DNA from: Saprospiraceae bacterium
GTDB taxonomy: Bacteria > Bacteroidota > Bacteroidia > Chitinophagales > Saprospiraceae
Assembly (NCBI GenBank): GCA_026982695.1
Contig: JALSGS010000021.1
Coordinates: 62,001-126,000 of the forward strand
Length of the DNA: 64,000 nucleotides
Direction of reading: 5' to 3'
The notes below the pieces were generated by a model. It searched no databases. It had not been told where the DNA came from and was given only the letters and a program-made list of their open reading frames with translations. How positions within the stretch are numbered: position 1 is the first letter of the stretch; each line of letters starts with the position of its first letter. Position numbers and translations under genes: made by a program. Below, piece by piece: positions 25,401 through 33,131 of the stretch.

Positions 25401-26822
25401 TCTCTACTTATCAATGGCGATACTTATGTATTGACTGATACTTTCCCCAGCACTACGACTGTCGCCCTTTTAGGAATTATGGATTTAGCTACAGGGTGTA
25501 GCAATGCGGCCAATGGCGAAGTGACTATTACTGTAAATGAGCCACTTTCCGCTGGCACGGCCATTGCTGCTCCTGCTTTCTGTGCCAACGACAATCAAGT
25601 CGTGAACTTAGATAATCTACTCAGTGGCGCTGATCTTGGCGGCACTTGGTACGATCTCAATGGAACAGCGGTTTCTAATCAATTTTACACAAATGGACAA
25701 GCGCCAGGGCAATACATCTTTGTCTATCAAGTTGATGCTCCTGCGCCTTGCCCTGATGATCAAGAAGCTGTGGCAATCACTATACATCCTTTGCCACAGG
25801 CCGATGCAGGTCCTGACCAAGAGCTCAACTGCAACGTCACAGAGGTGAGCTTAGGAGGTCCCAATACCTCGCCAGGGATGCAATATGAATGGATAGGCAA
25901 CGTACCTAACCCCAATGATCCTATGCCCCAAGGCATCACCGAGCCAGGCACTTATACACTTGTAGTCACAGATCCCTCTACGGGATGTACACAATCCGAT
26001 GTTGTAGAAATAACGCGCAGTGTTTCAGCACCAGAGCCCGACTTCCAAGTAGCTCAAATCTCGTGTTTTGGCAATCAGGATGGGTACATTGCTGTCACCA
26101 GTGTGACTGGTGGCGCCCCCCCTTATGTGTACTCCTTTAACGGAGGCCCCTTCACCACGCAAAGCCAATGGAGTGACCTAGGCCCTGGCCAAGTAAGCAT
26201 TGCTGTACAAGACTCAAAGGGGTGTGAGTTTGAAGCTACATTTACCATTGAAGAACCCGAAGAATTAAACGTAGATCTCATCGGCAACTTCGAAGGCGAT
26301 GAACAGGTTGTCACATTAGGAGACAGCGTCCGCCTACAAGTACAAGTAAGCCTCAATGTTCCCTTTGACTCGATCGACCAGGTGATCTGGTCGCCAAGAG
26401 ATTCAGTACCGTGCGATACCTGTCAATACAATTGGGTAACTCCTACAGGGCCCATTACTTACTCGGTTACTGTGATCGAAAATGGCTGTTCTGACTCAGA
26501 TCAACTCCATATAGAAGTAGCCCGCCCAAGACCTGTATTCATTCCTTCAGCGTTTAGCCCCAACGGCGACGGGGCCAACGACTACTTCCAAGTATTCGTA
26601 GGCCCCCAAGTTAGGCGCATCAAGCAACTAGCCATATACAACAGGTGGGGAGAACTGCTCTTCTCAAAAACCAATTTCGCGCCTAACGACCCTGAAGGAA
26701 GGTGGGACGGAACACTCCATGGAAAGCCACTCAATTCTCAAGTGCTGGTATATATGATTGAGGTAGAGTTTATCGACGGAGTAATCAAAACTTATAAAGG
26801 TGATGTGACGCTCTTGCGCTAA
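19482..26822 (+). CDS. Giant multi-repeat surface adhesin with gliding-motility C-terminal domain
   Basis: This 2446-residue secreted protein has a signal peptide MGKRLHIYLATIACLLLPWT before TAQ. An N-terminal domain (about 25-170) rich in Cys is followed by PKD-like and Ig-like modules (for example GATNYTWTITPPFG, ICVTAENACETSPPSC). Then come four units of about 280 residues starting at each CNC/CQC-T-VGD motif (residues about 976, 1259, 1539, 1818). A SprB-type repeat lies near 2190-2265 (PPYVYSFNGGPF, DSKGCEFEATF). The last 95 residues (FIPSAFSPNGDGANDYFQVF, IYNRWGELLF, RWDGTLHGKPLN, YKGDVTLLR) are the gliding-motility C-terminal/T9SS type B sorting domain. Surface display and adhesion are inferred. 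It is transcribed alone and ends at a strong terminator. Confidence 0.9.
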   Translation: MGKRLHIYLATIACLLLPWTTTAQCPSSSCGSFPACPPSDIPQNAPLVCSILDLDGYQGSTAGYTAYPNVNFGSNCNGGTIENNQFIAFIAPSTQVDIQVSSFNCTNGNGIQAQVYYSPDCASFQAVSNCWAIGAPGTGVLNATGLVPGEIYLLMIDGWAGDICDFTLTILSGGGNTGPLPPPGPISGQDSVCATTNPPLLYSVDPVPGATNYTWTITPPFGSIIGTPTNTASIQWNTPAGTSAIICVTAENACETSPPSCTTVYVSDLLVGQEEQDLCLGDCTVCAGQQICSPGVYTVTVQNYLGCDSLVTCIINPIAPAINDLGDITQCAPYTLIIDNQSFSTSQANAVTIQGGSWQGCDSTVLFNLCILEATAQVAPPPLLGCAPGATVTLNGSASSQNSGPCDSITYSWSGPAGGLIGPTDSLIATAALPGQYCLTVTNSRNGVTCTDQMCVDVVQDVQIPNPPLLSGPTDVCANNTYTYVATSSGGPIVDTFLLDSVPANATINFISTDTFTITYSSNTSGLLCVSAQNDCGTSTPTCITPIIGNSPIDPLIIGQDTVCAGDVVTYQLDTCETGATITWTVPSGASFVNNGCSIDVNYTGASSGDICVTVTNNCGSSNQICLPVTVNDLPATPVFLSGDTLLCDGFPATYCVSTVANADDYTWTTPIGNFTNTECLTLDWTGSSGGQVCVTANNTCGSSTPICFDVVVYTSPTATLSAVADTAFCPGDSVALSISFTGQPPWSIARYLDGTLLDTLTNITTNPFLYWVQTGGTYSLGIVTDASGCANNGLGQATIIANSTPTASISGGGGICVNTTQTAIINFSLTGTAPWTISWTRDGSTLPPLTIDSLPFSFSTTQAGTYEVTSVTDANGCIGSGNGSQATVFAITSPTVSNIQTNCDNTSTSYIVSFEITGGDSTTYTIVPATGTLDTTANPAVFTSDPIPSGSGYSFLVFDANMCDTIAVADNQVLCNCLTAAGTIDLTPIEVCGDGPNPAPTYDNSNEVLDGNDILQFILHEGSANTIINEVARSNTPVFTLNPANMTYGQTYYISPVAGNNLGGNVDLTDGCTDVNQGTPITFYEIPTATLSGNTAVCQGDNATLSVIFTGSPPWNISFQDDQGNAPQSISGITTDTFDLIITQPSVSATYTLTSVSNDFCTGTTTGTGIVTVYDAPILVSATTTCNSTNTAYTVTIEFTGGDTTTYSVNPMTGTLDTSTDTAIFVSDPIPAGTGYTFTIYDANLCDSFTVSAPIVDCQCTSTVGDLNTDLIEVCGSQNNPAPNYDPTNQVFDGDDVLNFVLYVPPFQASNVVQTNSFAPTFAFDPNTMVYGTVYQIAAIVGSDDGSGLVDLNDPCLDRSAAAPVVWYETPTADLSGDQAVCMGDSATLQVMLTGSAPWTISWMDSDGNTQTVSGINSSPFSFNVFPNSGSVTYSLVSASDQYCAAVASGTAVVNTNLPPSASMPQITFNGTNTGFTVCIDLSGGDTTTYQVNGLAGSFVTATQWCSTEQPCGSSFSLSIDDGNGCGPIVVSDGPIACNCTSTVGDMDTTTIEVCGSDVAMGNYDAANQVLDGNDTLCFILHDGSGLNGILASAASPAFSYFPGVNYETTYYISAVVGDYDGVGCVDFSDPCIDVSAGQPVIFHQEPTATLSQDASICMGDSTLLTVTFNSAPAPWSITYTITGGDTITVTDITDNPYEFFAAPLATSVYTLIDVSNNYCIGTPNGLAVVTVNEPPSVVNIAEDCDSTLTNYSVSFQIVGGDPSSYLILPPSAGSLTTSAPYIFTSNPIPSGQGYYFLVDDSSGCGPVVVEKVAYDCGCLSSAGIMSTNLLQLCTDEVAYANYNTGSQVFDGNDSLMFILHTQNTQDINNTTIISVSTQPAFSFIPGSMQEGITYYISAVVGDGLPNGQVDLNDDCLSVSQAQPVVFYPLPTVNVNGTTTICKGDQASITFNTSGNGATGYMVYFTLNGVADSLLINGDTYVLTDTFPSTTTVALLGIMDLATGCSNAANGEVTITVNEPLSAGTAIAAPAFCANDNQVVNLDNLLSGADLGGTWYDLNGTAVSNQFYTNGQAPGQYIFVYQVDAPAPCPDDQEAVAITIHPLPQADAGPDQELNCNVTEVSLGGPNTSPGMQYEWIGNVPNPNDPMPQGITEPGTYTLVVTDPSTGCTQSDVVEITRSVSAPEPDFQVAQISCFGNQDGYIAVTSVTGGAPPYVYSFNGGPFTTQSQWSDLGPGQVSIAVQDSKGCEFEATFTIEEPEELNVDLIGNFEGDEQVVTLGDSVRLQVQVSLNVPFDSIDQVIWSPRDSVPCDTCQYNWVTPTGPITYSVTVIENGCSDSDQLHIEVARPRPVFIPSAFSPNGDGANDYFQVFVGPQVRRIKQLAIYNRWGELLFSKTNFAPNDPEGRWDGTLHGKPLNSQVLVYMIEVEFIDGVIKTYKGDVTLLR
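22150..25545 (+). repeat. Four tandem units of about 840 bp in the adhesin gene
   Basis: The phase marker Cys-X-Cys then (T/L)-(S/T)-(T/A)-(V/A)-G recurs at 22407, 23256, 24096 and 24933, giving periods of 849, 840 and 837 bp. Each unit repeats the same order: a FTGGDTTTYxV-type beta segment, a DPIPxGxGY segment, the Cys motif, an LDGNDxLxFILH segment, a TYYISxVVGD segment and a PTATLSGxxxVCxGDxATL segment. Units are diverged at DNA level, so they are old duplications. Confidence 0.85.
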
Positions 26823-26841
26823 ACACAAAAGCATACAGTAA

Positions 26842-26886
26842 AAAGAGGGTAGCTTAGCTACAAGAACTAACTAAGCTACCCTCTTT
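26842..26886. terminator. Bidirectional terminator between adhesin and prmC
   Basis: A perfect 16-bp inverted repeat (AAAGAGGGTAGCTTAG and its complement) with a 13-nt loop sits between two convergent genes. T-runs form at the outer ends on both strands. Confidence 0.85.
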
Positions 26887-26902
26887 ACTATTGCGCCGCC
26901 TT

Positions 26903-27760
26903 TTAGTCCAATCCTTTTTGCACAGCTAAAATACGAGGCCGCCCTTGAAGGTCCTCTATTATCTCCACGTGCTGCCAAGGCGCTTGAGCAAAAAGTGCAG
27001 CAATCGGCTGGGCACGTAAAGCATTGAGTTCGACAAATAGCCATCCGTGGGGCACAAGTTTGGACTGCGCCAAAGCGGCCAAAAGCTTGTAAAAAAATAA
27101 GGGATCACCTGGTGGAGCAAACAAAGCCATGGGAGGCTCAAAATCCTTTACTGAGCTGGACAGCAGCTCGCACTCATCATGTGCTACATAGGGCGGATTG
27201 GAGACGATCAGATCAAAATTGCTCAATTCATCCCAAGCAGGCTGATCCCTCAGGTCCATTTGCCGAAAAGCCACCTGTACACCTAGTCGCCGTGCATTTC
27301 GGCGGGCCACACGAAGTGCATCATTTGATATATCTATAGCATGAACATCCCATTGAGGGCGTTGTTTGGCCAAGGAGACGGCAATACAGCCGCTACCCGT
27401 GCCTACATCGAGCACCATACGGGTAGTATTTTCTGCAAAAGCAGCATGGTGCAATATCTCATAGATCAATTCTTCTGTCTCTGGTCGGGGGATGAGCACC
27501 GAAGGGTTTACTTCGAACATGTATCCATAAAACGGCGCCCAGCCCGTTACATATTGTACAGGTTCGCCTGCCAAGAGGCGCTCCAAAATTGATTCGAGGA
27601 GCACGATCTCTTCGTCCGACGGTATGTCCTGGCCACTTTTCTCTTGAAACAGATCCTCCTTAATGGCACGCACTGTTTGGGCGGCTTCTCTCGGCGTTCG
27701 ATCTGTAAGTTGATGTTCAAGCCAAGCCCACGCTTGCTCAAATGTGGCAAAGTGTTTCAA
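26903..27760 (-). CDS. prmC: Release factor glutamine N5-methyltransferase PrmC
   Basis: This 285-residue enzyme methylates the Gln of the GGQ motif in peptide release factors, using SAM. Seen: an N-terminal helical domain (about 1-75), the GxPxQYVTG-like LAGEPVQYVTGWAPFYG, SAM motif VLDVGTGSGCIAVSLA and the catalytic NPPY motif in FDLIVSNPPYVA. The frame starts with TTG, which overlaps the nspC stop by 4 bp (TTGA); no ATG occurs before the conserved N-terminal domain is complete, so the TTG start is likely real. It is the last gene of the engB-acyltransferase-kdsA-nspC-prmC operon. Confidence 0.93.
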   Translation of the reverse strand: MKHFATFEQAWAWLEHQLTDRTPREAAQTVRAIKEDLFQEKSGQDIPSDEEIVLLESILERLLAGEPVQYVTGWAPFYGYMFEVNPSVLIPRPETEELIYEILHHAAFAENTTRMVLDVGTGSGCIAVSLAKQRPQWDVHAIDISNDALRVARRNARRLGVQVAFRQMDLRDQPAWDELSNFDLIVSNPPYVAHDECELLSSSVKDFEPPMALFAPPGDPLFFYKLLAALAQSKLVPHGWLFVELNALRAQPIAALFAQAPWQHVEIIEDLQGRPRILAVQKGLD

Positions 27761-28902
27761 GACAATCTACATTTATAATCTTCATAACCAAAACGACGCA
27801 CCACCTCCAATTGCCCATTGGCATGCAGCAAGGCAATATCAGGATGGCGTACACCATTGAAGGTCGTCGTCTTGACCATCGTATAGTGGATCATGTCTTC
27901 AAATACAATGCGATCGCCCACTTGTAAGGGGCGGTCAAAGCCATAAGCACTCATGTAGTCGCCTGCCAAACAGCTCACACCACCCAAGCGGTAAGCATAA
28001 TCGCCTGCTTGGGGCTCGAGTCGGGCGCCCACTACCCGTGGTTTGTAGGGCATTTCCAAAGTATCAGGCATATGTGCGGTAAAAGACACATCGAGAATAG
28101 CAGTGCGGATGCCGTGACTTTCGTGAATATCCAGCACAGTGCCCACCAGTGTGCCTGTTTCCCAAGCAATCGCACTTCCTGGCTCTAAGATCACTTCCAC
28201 CTGCCACTTTTTGCGAAAGCGCCGCAACAACTCGATGAGGTGTTCCACGTCATAATCCTTACGAGTCATCAGGTGCCCTCCCCCCATATTGACCCAACGC
28301 AGCTGCGGCAACAGGTGGCCAAATCGCTGCTCGAATGCTTCCAACACCCTTTCGAGCGATTGGCTACTCGACTCACACAATACGTGAAAATGAAGCCCTT
28401 CTACTCCTTCAGGCAGTTGATCCAGACAGCGGTAGGCTGGCTCGCCCAAACGCGAGCCCGGAGCAGCAGGATTATAGAGTGCAACTTCCACATCAGACCA
28501 TTCGGGATTGACGCGCAAGCCTACCGAGACAGCAGGTTGATGGGACTCCCATTGAGGGCGAAGGCGCTCCAGTTGTGCCGCAGAGTTGAACACAATGTGA
28601 CTCGAGTAGCGCAAGATATCTTTAAATTCATCCGGTCTATAGGCCACTGCATAGGTATGAGCTTTACAGCCCATTTCTTCCGCAATGAGCCTAGCCTCGT
28701 GCAACGAGCTAGCTGTAGCCCCAGTCAAATATTCGTATACCAAGGGAAATACACGCCACATGGCGAACCCCTTGAGTGCTAATATAATCTGGGCACCACT
28801 TTCTCGCGACACGCGACGTATCAGCTCAAGGTTGCGACGCAGCAGGCGTTCCTCGAGCACATAGGCAGGCGAAGGTACTTGCTGGGGATCAACCTCGTAC
28901 AT
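27757..28902 (-). CDS. nspC: Carboxynorspermidine decarboxylase
   Basis: This 381-residue PLP enzyme of the alanine-racemase fold (type III) decarboxylates carboxynorspermidine or carboxyspermidine, the last step of the alternative spermidine pathway. The PLP lysine lies in IILALKGFAMW, the phosphate-binding and substrate motifs in WVNMGGGHLMTRKDYD and LEPGSAIAWETG, and the partner-subunit Cys in GGVSCLAGDYMSAYGF. It starts at MYEVDPQQVPSPAYVLEE; the longer frame would overlap kdsA further. The gene overlaps kdsA by 14 bp and prmC by 4 bp. The partner dehydrogenase (carboxynorspermidine synthase) is not in the window. Confidence 0.93.
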   Translation of the reverse strand: MYEVDPQQVPSPAYVLEERLLRRNLELIRRVSRESGAQIILALKGFAMWRVFPLVYEYLTGATASSLHEARLIAEEMGCKAHTYAVAYRPDEFKDILRYSSHIVFNSAAQLERLRPQWESHQPAVSVGLRVNPEWSDVEVALYNPAAPGSRLGEPAYRCLDQLPEGVEGLHFHVLCESSSQSLERVLEAFEQRFGHLLPQLRWVNMGGGHLMTRKDYDVEHLIELLRRFRKKWQVEVILEPGSAIAWETGTLVGTVLDIHESHGIRTAILDVSFTAHMPDTLEMPYKPRVVGARLEPQAGDYAYRLGGVSCLAGDYMSAYGFDRPLQVGDRIVFEDMIHYTMVKTTTFNGVRHPDIALLHANGQLEVVRRFGYEDYKCRLS

Positions 28903-29740
28903 TCGGAATATCTTTCTTGGGAGTAAAGCCTGCAACTACTTCACGTAGTGAGGCTACCCGCTTCAACAAAGGTTCGAGCTCAGACAATGGCAACATATTC
29001 GCCCCATCAGACAGTGCTGTAGCTGGATCGGGATGCGTCTCCAAAAACAACCCATCGGCGCCTACTGCAATAGCTGCTCGCGCGATGGTCTCAATCAAAT
29101 GGGGTTGCCCGCCTGTGACGCCATCGGCTTGATTGGGACGCTGTAGCGAATGGGTACAATCCACAATTACAGGGCAACTATGTGCTTGCATGGCCGGCAC
29201 ATTGCGAAAATCAACCACTAAGTCGTGGTAGCCAAAAAAAGTACCCCGCTCAGTTAGCCATACCTGATCATTACCACTGCGGCGCACCTTCTCAGCAGCA
29301 AAGCCCATGGCTTCAGGCCCGGCAAATTGTCCCTTTTTAATATTGACTACTTTACCTGTACGAGCTGCAGCCACTAAGAGGTCTGTCTGGCGAAACAAGA
29401 AAGCAGGTATCTGCAGCACATCAACCACTTCAGCAGCCCAACTCGCCTCAGCTGCTGTATGAACGTCAGTGGTAACGGGAATGCCCAACTCCGTACGCAC
29501 TGCCTCCAAGATGCGCAAGGCTTTTTCTTCGCCAATAGTAGTAAAGGAGTCGAGGCGGGAGCGATTGGCTTTTTTATACGAAGCCTTAAATATGTAGGGG
29601 ATACCCAACTGGTCTGAAAGACGCAAGACATGCTCGGCTATTTGAAAACACAACGACCGAGATTCCACAGCGCATGGGCCTGCAATAAGGACAAACTGCC
29701 GTATATCTGAATGAAAATCAGTGCTTATAGATGGATGCAT
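28889..29740 (-). CDS. kdsA: 3-deoxy-8-phosphooctulonate synthase (KDO-8-P synthase)
   Basis: This 283-residue TIM-barrel enzyme condenses phosphoenolpyruvate with arabinose-5-phosphate to make KDO-8-P for LPS. Motifs: LIAGPCAVES, FKASYKKANRSRLDSF, ITTDVH-like IPVTTDVHTAAE, VVNIKKGQFAGPEAM, LTERGTFFGYHDLVVDFR, and the C-terminal GANMLPL. The residue equivalent to the metal-binding Cys of class II enzymes is Asn (KKANRS), which points to the metal-independent class. It sits in the engB-prmC operon, 40 bp after the acyltransferase gene. Confidence 0.95.
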   Translation of the reverse strand: MHPSISTDFHSDIRQFVLIAGPCAVESRSLCFQIAEHVLRLSDQLGIPYIFKASYKKANRSRLDSFTTIGEEKALRILEAVRTELGIPVTTDVHTAAEASWAAEVVDVLQIPAFLFRQTDLLVAAARTGKVVNIKKGQFAGPEAMGFAAEKVRRSGNDQVWLTERGTFFGYHDLVVDFRNVPAMQAHSCPVIVDCTHSLQRPNQADGVTGGQPHLIETIARAAIAVGADGLFLETHPDPATALSDGANMLPLSELEPLLKRVASLREVVAGFTPKKDIPNVRG

Positions 29741-29780
29741 GAAAGCAATTATTTTTTAACGATCTGCACAAAAGGCAACT

Positions 29781-31511
29781 TCAGGCGTGTTGTATCACGG
29801 GGCTTTGTTGCTGTGGCTCTACCAGCCATTGGATGTCTTCTTCCAACCCGTAATGCAGCAAGCGATTGTGATAGAAGTACAGTAATGAAAAGTCCTGACT
29901 TACCAGTGCGCCTTCTCGATTGAACACGAGCGGTTTGTGCACATGATACACACCTAATTTTTTAATGCCTCGTCGCAATACCTTTTCCGGATCGCCCACG
30001 CAGCTTTCAGCCACCTTCACCTTGCCTTGAGCTTCCAATTCGAGTAAACGTTGCTGCAACTGCGTAATCGCATGCACTACTTGATATACCGGCAGCTCGA
30101 CTTCATCTTCAGGCAGTCGCAATAGTTGATACAAGTCAAGACGCGGATGTAAGTGCAACAACAAGCGAAAGGCAGCAAAAGCCACTAAGTGGGAGTCGAG
30201 CACGACATTATCCTTATGAAAACGTTCCACAATGCGTTCGGCCAAAACCTTTGTGTATTCGTGTTCGCGCTGTAAATGCGCATCGATGCCCTTTGCTCCC
30301 ATAAAGTATTCGGCCACATCCACCAGCCGGCCCTGCCGGTCATAGCTTTGGCCTTGCTCATCTACAAAGTTGCCCAATACGTCAAGAGGCTTGCCAAACG
30401 ACAATACGACTTCAGAGCTTTCTGCAAAAAAGTTCCACAAGAAGCTCACCCAACGCCGAAAACTATAGGACTGATCTCCCGTTCGGAAATAGCGCTCGCG
30501 CCCTGTGCGCATCAGGTGTTGCTCGATGAGAAATTTGGCTTCTAGTACCACGTGATAACCCAAGATCAGTGGCACCACAAATATTTTCCTATCCTTTCCT
30601 TGCTGGTACAAATGCCGCTGTGCTTCCACGGCCGTGCCTAACAGGCCCAGTTTTAGTTTGCGCTCCAATTCACCTGAGCGCGAGCGCGTACCACCTGGGA
30701 AAAATATGCTGTGTACGTTGTGTTGCAATGCCAAATTTGACATTGACTTGAGCGTCTCCAGATAGACGGGATTCTTCTTGCGTCGATCCACGCGATAGGC
30801 GCCTAGGCGGTTCATGAAATAGGCTGCATAACCCGAGTTGTAGAGGTTTAATCCTGCACCATAACTAAAGGCAGGCAACCCCAATATTTGGTCTAAGGCA
30901 TAACCAATGAGAATAGAGTCCAGGTTGCTAAAATGAGTAGGTACAATAACCACAGTACCCCGCTGTACCAAAGACCGAAGCTTTTCCAGCTCGCCCACAC
31001 AGATTAATTTATCCGACAGTTTGTGCTTTCGGCTGTAGAGGCGTTTCAAGTTGCGTGCCGCAGCGGTGTTGAGCAAGCGATTGAAGAACACCGTTAGAAA
31101 TTTACGCGCAAATTCAAAGGTTCCTTTTTTGAAAGTAGCTACGATCTCCTCAGCATAGCGATGTACGATGAGTTCCATAATCTCCTCGTATATCGCCATG
31201 GCTTCGTCGAGGTGTTCCTCACCGACTGGTGCACTGGCTAAGCGTTTGTATAGCTTTCGCCAAAACTGGCGCTCATTGGGCGGATCCACCTTCCATGGCT
31301 CTTCCTTGACGCGTATGCGCTCCATGTAAATCGTACGTGCAAGAATATCGCCCAATCGATGGCCATGCTTGTCGAGCAAGCGCTGAGTAGTAAATGCCTC
31401 AATCTCGGATACAAATTCGGCACGTCGCTGATGGACTTGATGAATAGGCCACGCTTCAATGTCGGGCCATATTTGTGGATAAATCCTTTCATTAACGGTC
31501 TTGACGGGCAT
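29781..31511 (-). CDS. PlsB/PlsC-type acyltransferase (glycerol-3-phosphate acyltransferase-like)
   Basis: This 576-residue protein belongs to the LPLAT family. Motif I is THFSNLDSILIGYAL (HxxxxD), motif II is NRLGAYRVDRRKK and motif III is FFPGGTRSRSGELERKLKLG. The order and the SGELE-K-G tail resemble PlsB glycerol-3-phosphate acyltransferases, whose motif III is EGGRSRTG. Here Gly stands where the Glu of EGxRS is usual, so the catalytic assignment deserves care. A membrane-associated role in phospholipid synthesis is likely. The first 19 bp overlap the end of engB, and a 170-residue C-terminal region is unassigned. Confidence 0.8.
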   Translation of the reverse strand: MPVKTVNERIYPQIWPDIEAWPIHQVHQRRAEFVSEIEAFTTQRLLDKHGHRLGDILARTIYMERIRVKEEPWKVDPPNERQFWRKLYKRLASAPVGEEHLDEAMAIYEEIMELIVHRYAEEIVATFKKGTFEFARKFLTVFFNRLLNTAAARNLKRLYSRKHKLSDKLICVGELEKLRSLVQRGTVVIVPTHFSNLDSILIGYALDQILGLPAFSYGAGLNLYNSGYAAYFMNRLGAYRVDRRKKNPVYLETLKSMSNLALQHNVHSIFFPGGTRSRSGELERKLKLGLLGTAVEAQRHLYQQGKDRKIFVVPLILGYHVVLEAKFLIEQHLMRTGRERYFRTGDQSYSFRRWVSFLWNFFAESSEVVLSFGKPLDVLGNFVDEQGQSYDRQGRLVDVAEYFMGAKGIDAHLQREHEYTKVLAERIVERFHKDNVVLDSHLVAFAAFRLLLHLHPRLDLYQLLRLPEDEVELPVYQVVHAITQLQQRLLELEAQGKVKVAESCVGDPEKVLRRGIKKLGVYHVHKPLVFNREGALVSQDFSLLYFYHNRLLHYGLEEDIQWLVEPQQQSPVIQHA

Positions 31512-32118
31512 AGTACTGCGCTGTTAATTCATTGATGAAGGCCCACATCTGTTCCCGTCCCGTGCCATCCACAGCTGAAGTCTCGAATTGTGGGGGCAGC
31601 GATTCCCAATACTCGAGCAATCCCTTGCGTATAGCCGCCAAATTTTTCTGTTGTTTATTGTGCCTCATCCGATCCAACTTAGTATACACCAATGCGATAG
31701 GAATGTGTGCCTCTCCACACCAGTTCAAAAACTCAATGTCGTTTTGTTGTAATGGAATATTGGCATCGAGCAAGACAAATGCTACTTGCAGTGTAGCGCG
31801 TTTTTGCAGATAAGCATGTACCATTCGGCTCCATTCCTTTCGCTTGGTTTTCGAGATTTTGGCATATCCATAGCCTGGCAAATCTACGATATAAAGACGA
31901 CGGTCGACGTCAAAGAAGTTCAATGTCTGGGTTTTACCAGGTGTATTGCTCACCTTAGCCAATTTCTTGCGCCCTACTAACATGTTGATCAGAGAGGATT
32001 TGCCCACATTTGACCTGCCAATGAAGGCAAACTCGGGTTTTCCGTCCCGGGGACATTGACTTTCTTGTATATAGCTCCCGATGTAGGTAGCATGCTGAAT
32101 GTGAAGCGTATTGCCCAT
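31492..32118 (-). CDS. engB: Ribosome biogenesis GTPase EngB/YihA
   Basis: This 208-residue small GTPase is needed for 50S subunit assembly. G1 motif GRSNVGKSSLIN, G2/T switch NTPGKTQTLNFF, G3 DLPGYGYAK, G4 TKLDRM and G5 TSAVDGTG are all present. The start MGNTLHIQHATYIGSY is chosen because upstream sequence lacks family similarity and the promoter-like element lies just beyond it. It is the first gene of a five-gene minus-strand operon that runs to prmC. Confidence 0.95.
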   Translation of the reverse strand: MGNTLHIQHATYIGSYIQESQCPRDGKPEFAFIGRSNVGKSSLINMLVGRKKLAKVSNTPGKTQTLNFFDVDRRLYIVDLPGYGYAKISKTKRKEWSRMVHAYLQKRATLQVAFVLLDANIPLQQNDIEFLNWCGEAHIPIALVYTKLDRMRHNKQQKNLAAIRKGLLEYWESLPPQFETSAVDGTGREQMWAFINELTAQYYARQDR

Positions 32119-32151
32119 TGATGTGGATGATGTAGTATGTAGTGAAGTGCA

Positions 32152-32159
32152 CAAAGTTA
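32152..32159 (-). promoter_or_regulatory. Putative -7 element of the engB operon
   Basis: Reverse-strand TAACTTTG matches TAnnTTTG and lies 33 bp ahead of the engB ATG. No clear -33 partner is visible. Confidence 0.4.
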
Positions 32160-32368
32160 CTATTATTCCCATTCCTTTTACCCTTATGGGCTCGCACGTC
32201 AACTTGTCTTCAAAAGACAGCAAAAAATGTTAATCTATCTTAAAAACAACTCTTTCACCATAACAACTCCCCCCTTCCAAGCGATTGAATGGAGGACCTA
32301 CAAACAGGCATTTTCTTTGCAACTTCAAAAAACCATAACTCAACACACACTAAAAAACCAAGTTTATC

Positions 32369-33004
32369 ATGAAGAAACTCATTGCGTTGTTGCTCGTAGC
32401 GTACGTTAGTGTTCAGACGGCAGAAGCCCAAAGTAAATTCGGCCTTTTAGTAGGGCTCAACACCACCGAACTCGAACCAGGTGATTTCATCCAATTCTCT
32501 CCACAAGGAATGGAAGAACTCAAATTAGCCATTAAAGATGCCAAATACGGCGTGCATTTTGGAGCTTTCGGTCAGTTTCAACTTGCCACTCTCTTTATAC
32601 GCCCCGAGATAGTGTACAATTCCACAAGTGTGGATTTTACCTTGGACTCAATCGGGGGTAATCCCGTCGGAATTTTCACAGAAAAATACCAAAACCTCAA
32701 TATTCCAGTTATTGTAGGTACGAAGCTGGGGCCTGTACGCATAGGAGCAGGTCCCGTGGGCCACGTGTTTCTCGCCTCTACATCTAACCTGACAGATATT
32801 GAAGGCTATAAACAAGATTTCAAGAACCTCACGTTGGGTTTCCAAGCAGGAATTGGCATCGACTTATTTAGAAAGTATTCGTTCGATCTTCGTTATGAGG
32901 GCAACTTCAACAAATTCGGCGATCACATCATCATCAATGGGCAACAATATGCCTTTAGCCAAAACCCCGAAAGAATTATCGCTACGCTCGGCATTGCCTT
33001 TTGA
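32369..33004 (+). CDS. PorT-type outer-membrane beta-barrel protein
   Basis: This 211-residue protein has a signal peptide MKKLIALLLVAYVSVQTAEA followed by beta strands typical of the Bacteroidota outer-membrane beta-barrel family (KFGLLVGLNTTEL, YGVHFGAFGQFQL, LNIPVIVGTKLGPVRIGAGPV, LGFQAGIGIDL, FDLRYEGNFNKFG). It ends in the aromatic RIIATLGIAF expected for barrel insertion. Function is unknown; small barrels of this type may be structural or form pores. It is monocistronic with a terminator directly after. Confidence 0.85.
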   Translation: MKKLIALLLVAYVSVQTAEAQSKFGLLVGLNTTELEPGDFIQFSPQGMEELKLAIKDAKYGVHFGAFGQFQLATLFIRPEIVYNSTSVDFTLDSIGGNPVGIFTEKYQNLNIPVIVGTKLGPVRIGAGPVGHVFLASTSNLTDIEGYKQDFKNLTLGFQAGIGIDLFRKYSFDLRYEGNFNKFGDHIIINGQQYAFSQNPERIIATLGIAF

Positions 33005-33026
33005 CTTCATCTTTTCGATAGGGAAA

Positions 33027-33065
33027 GGGGCTGTACACACAAAGTGTGCAGCCCACTCTTTTTTT
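33027..33065 (+). terminator. Rho-independent terminator after the beta-barrel gene
   Basis: GGGCTG plus CACAC pairs with GTGTG plus CAGCCC around an AAA loop (one small bulge), followed by ACTCTTTTTTTG. Confidence 0.8.
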
Positions 33066-33131
33066 GTACAACCTTTAGTAGCTGACACTACACTTTATAC
33101 TATCCAGACAGGTTGATGATCCTCTTTGTCC

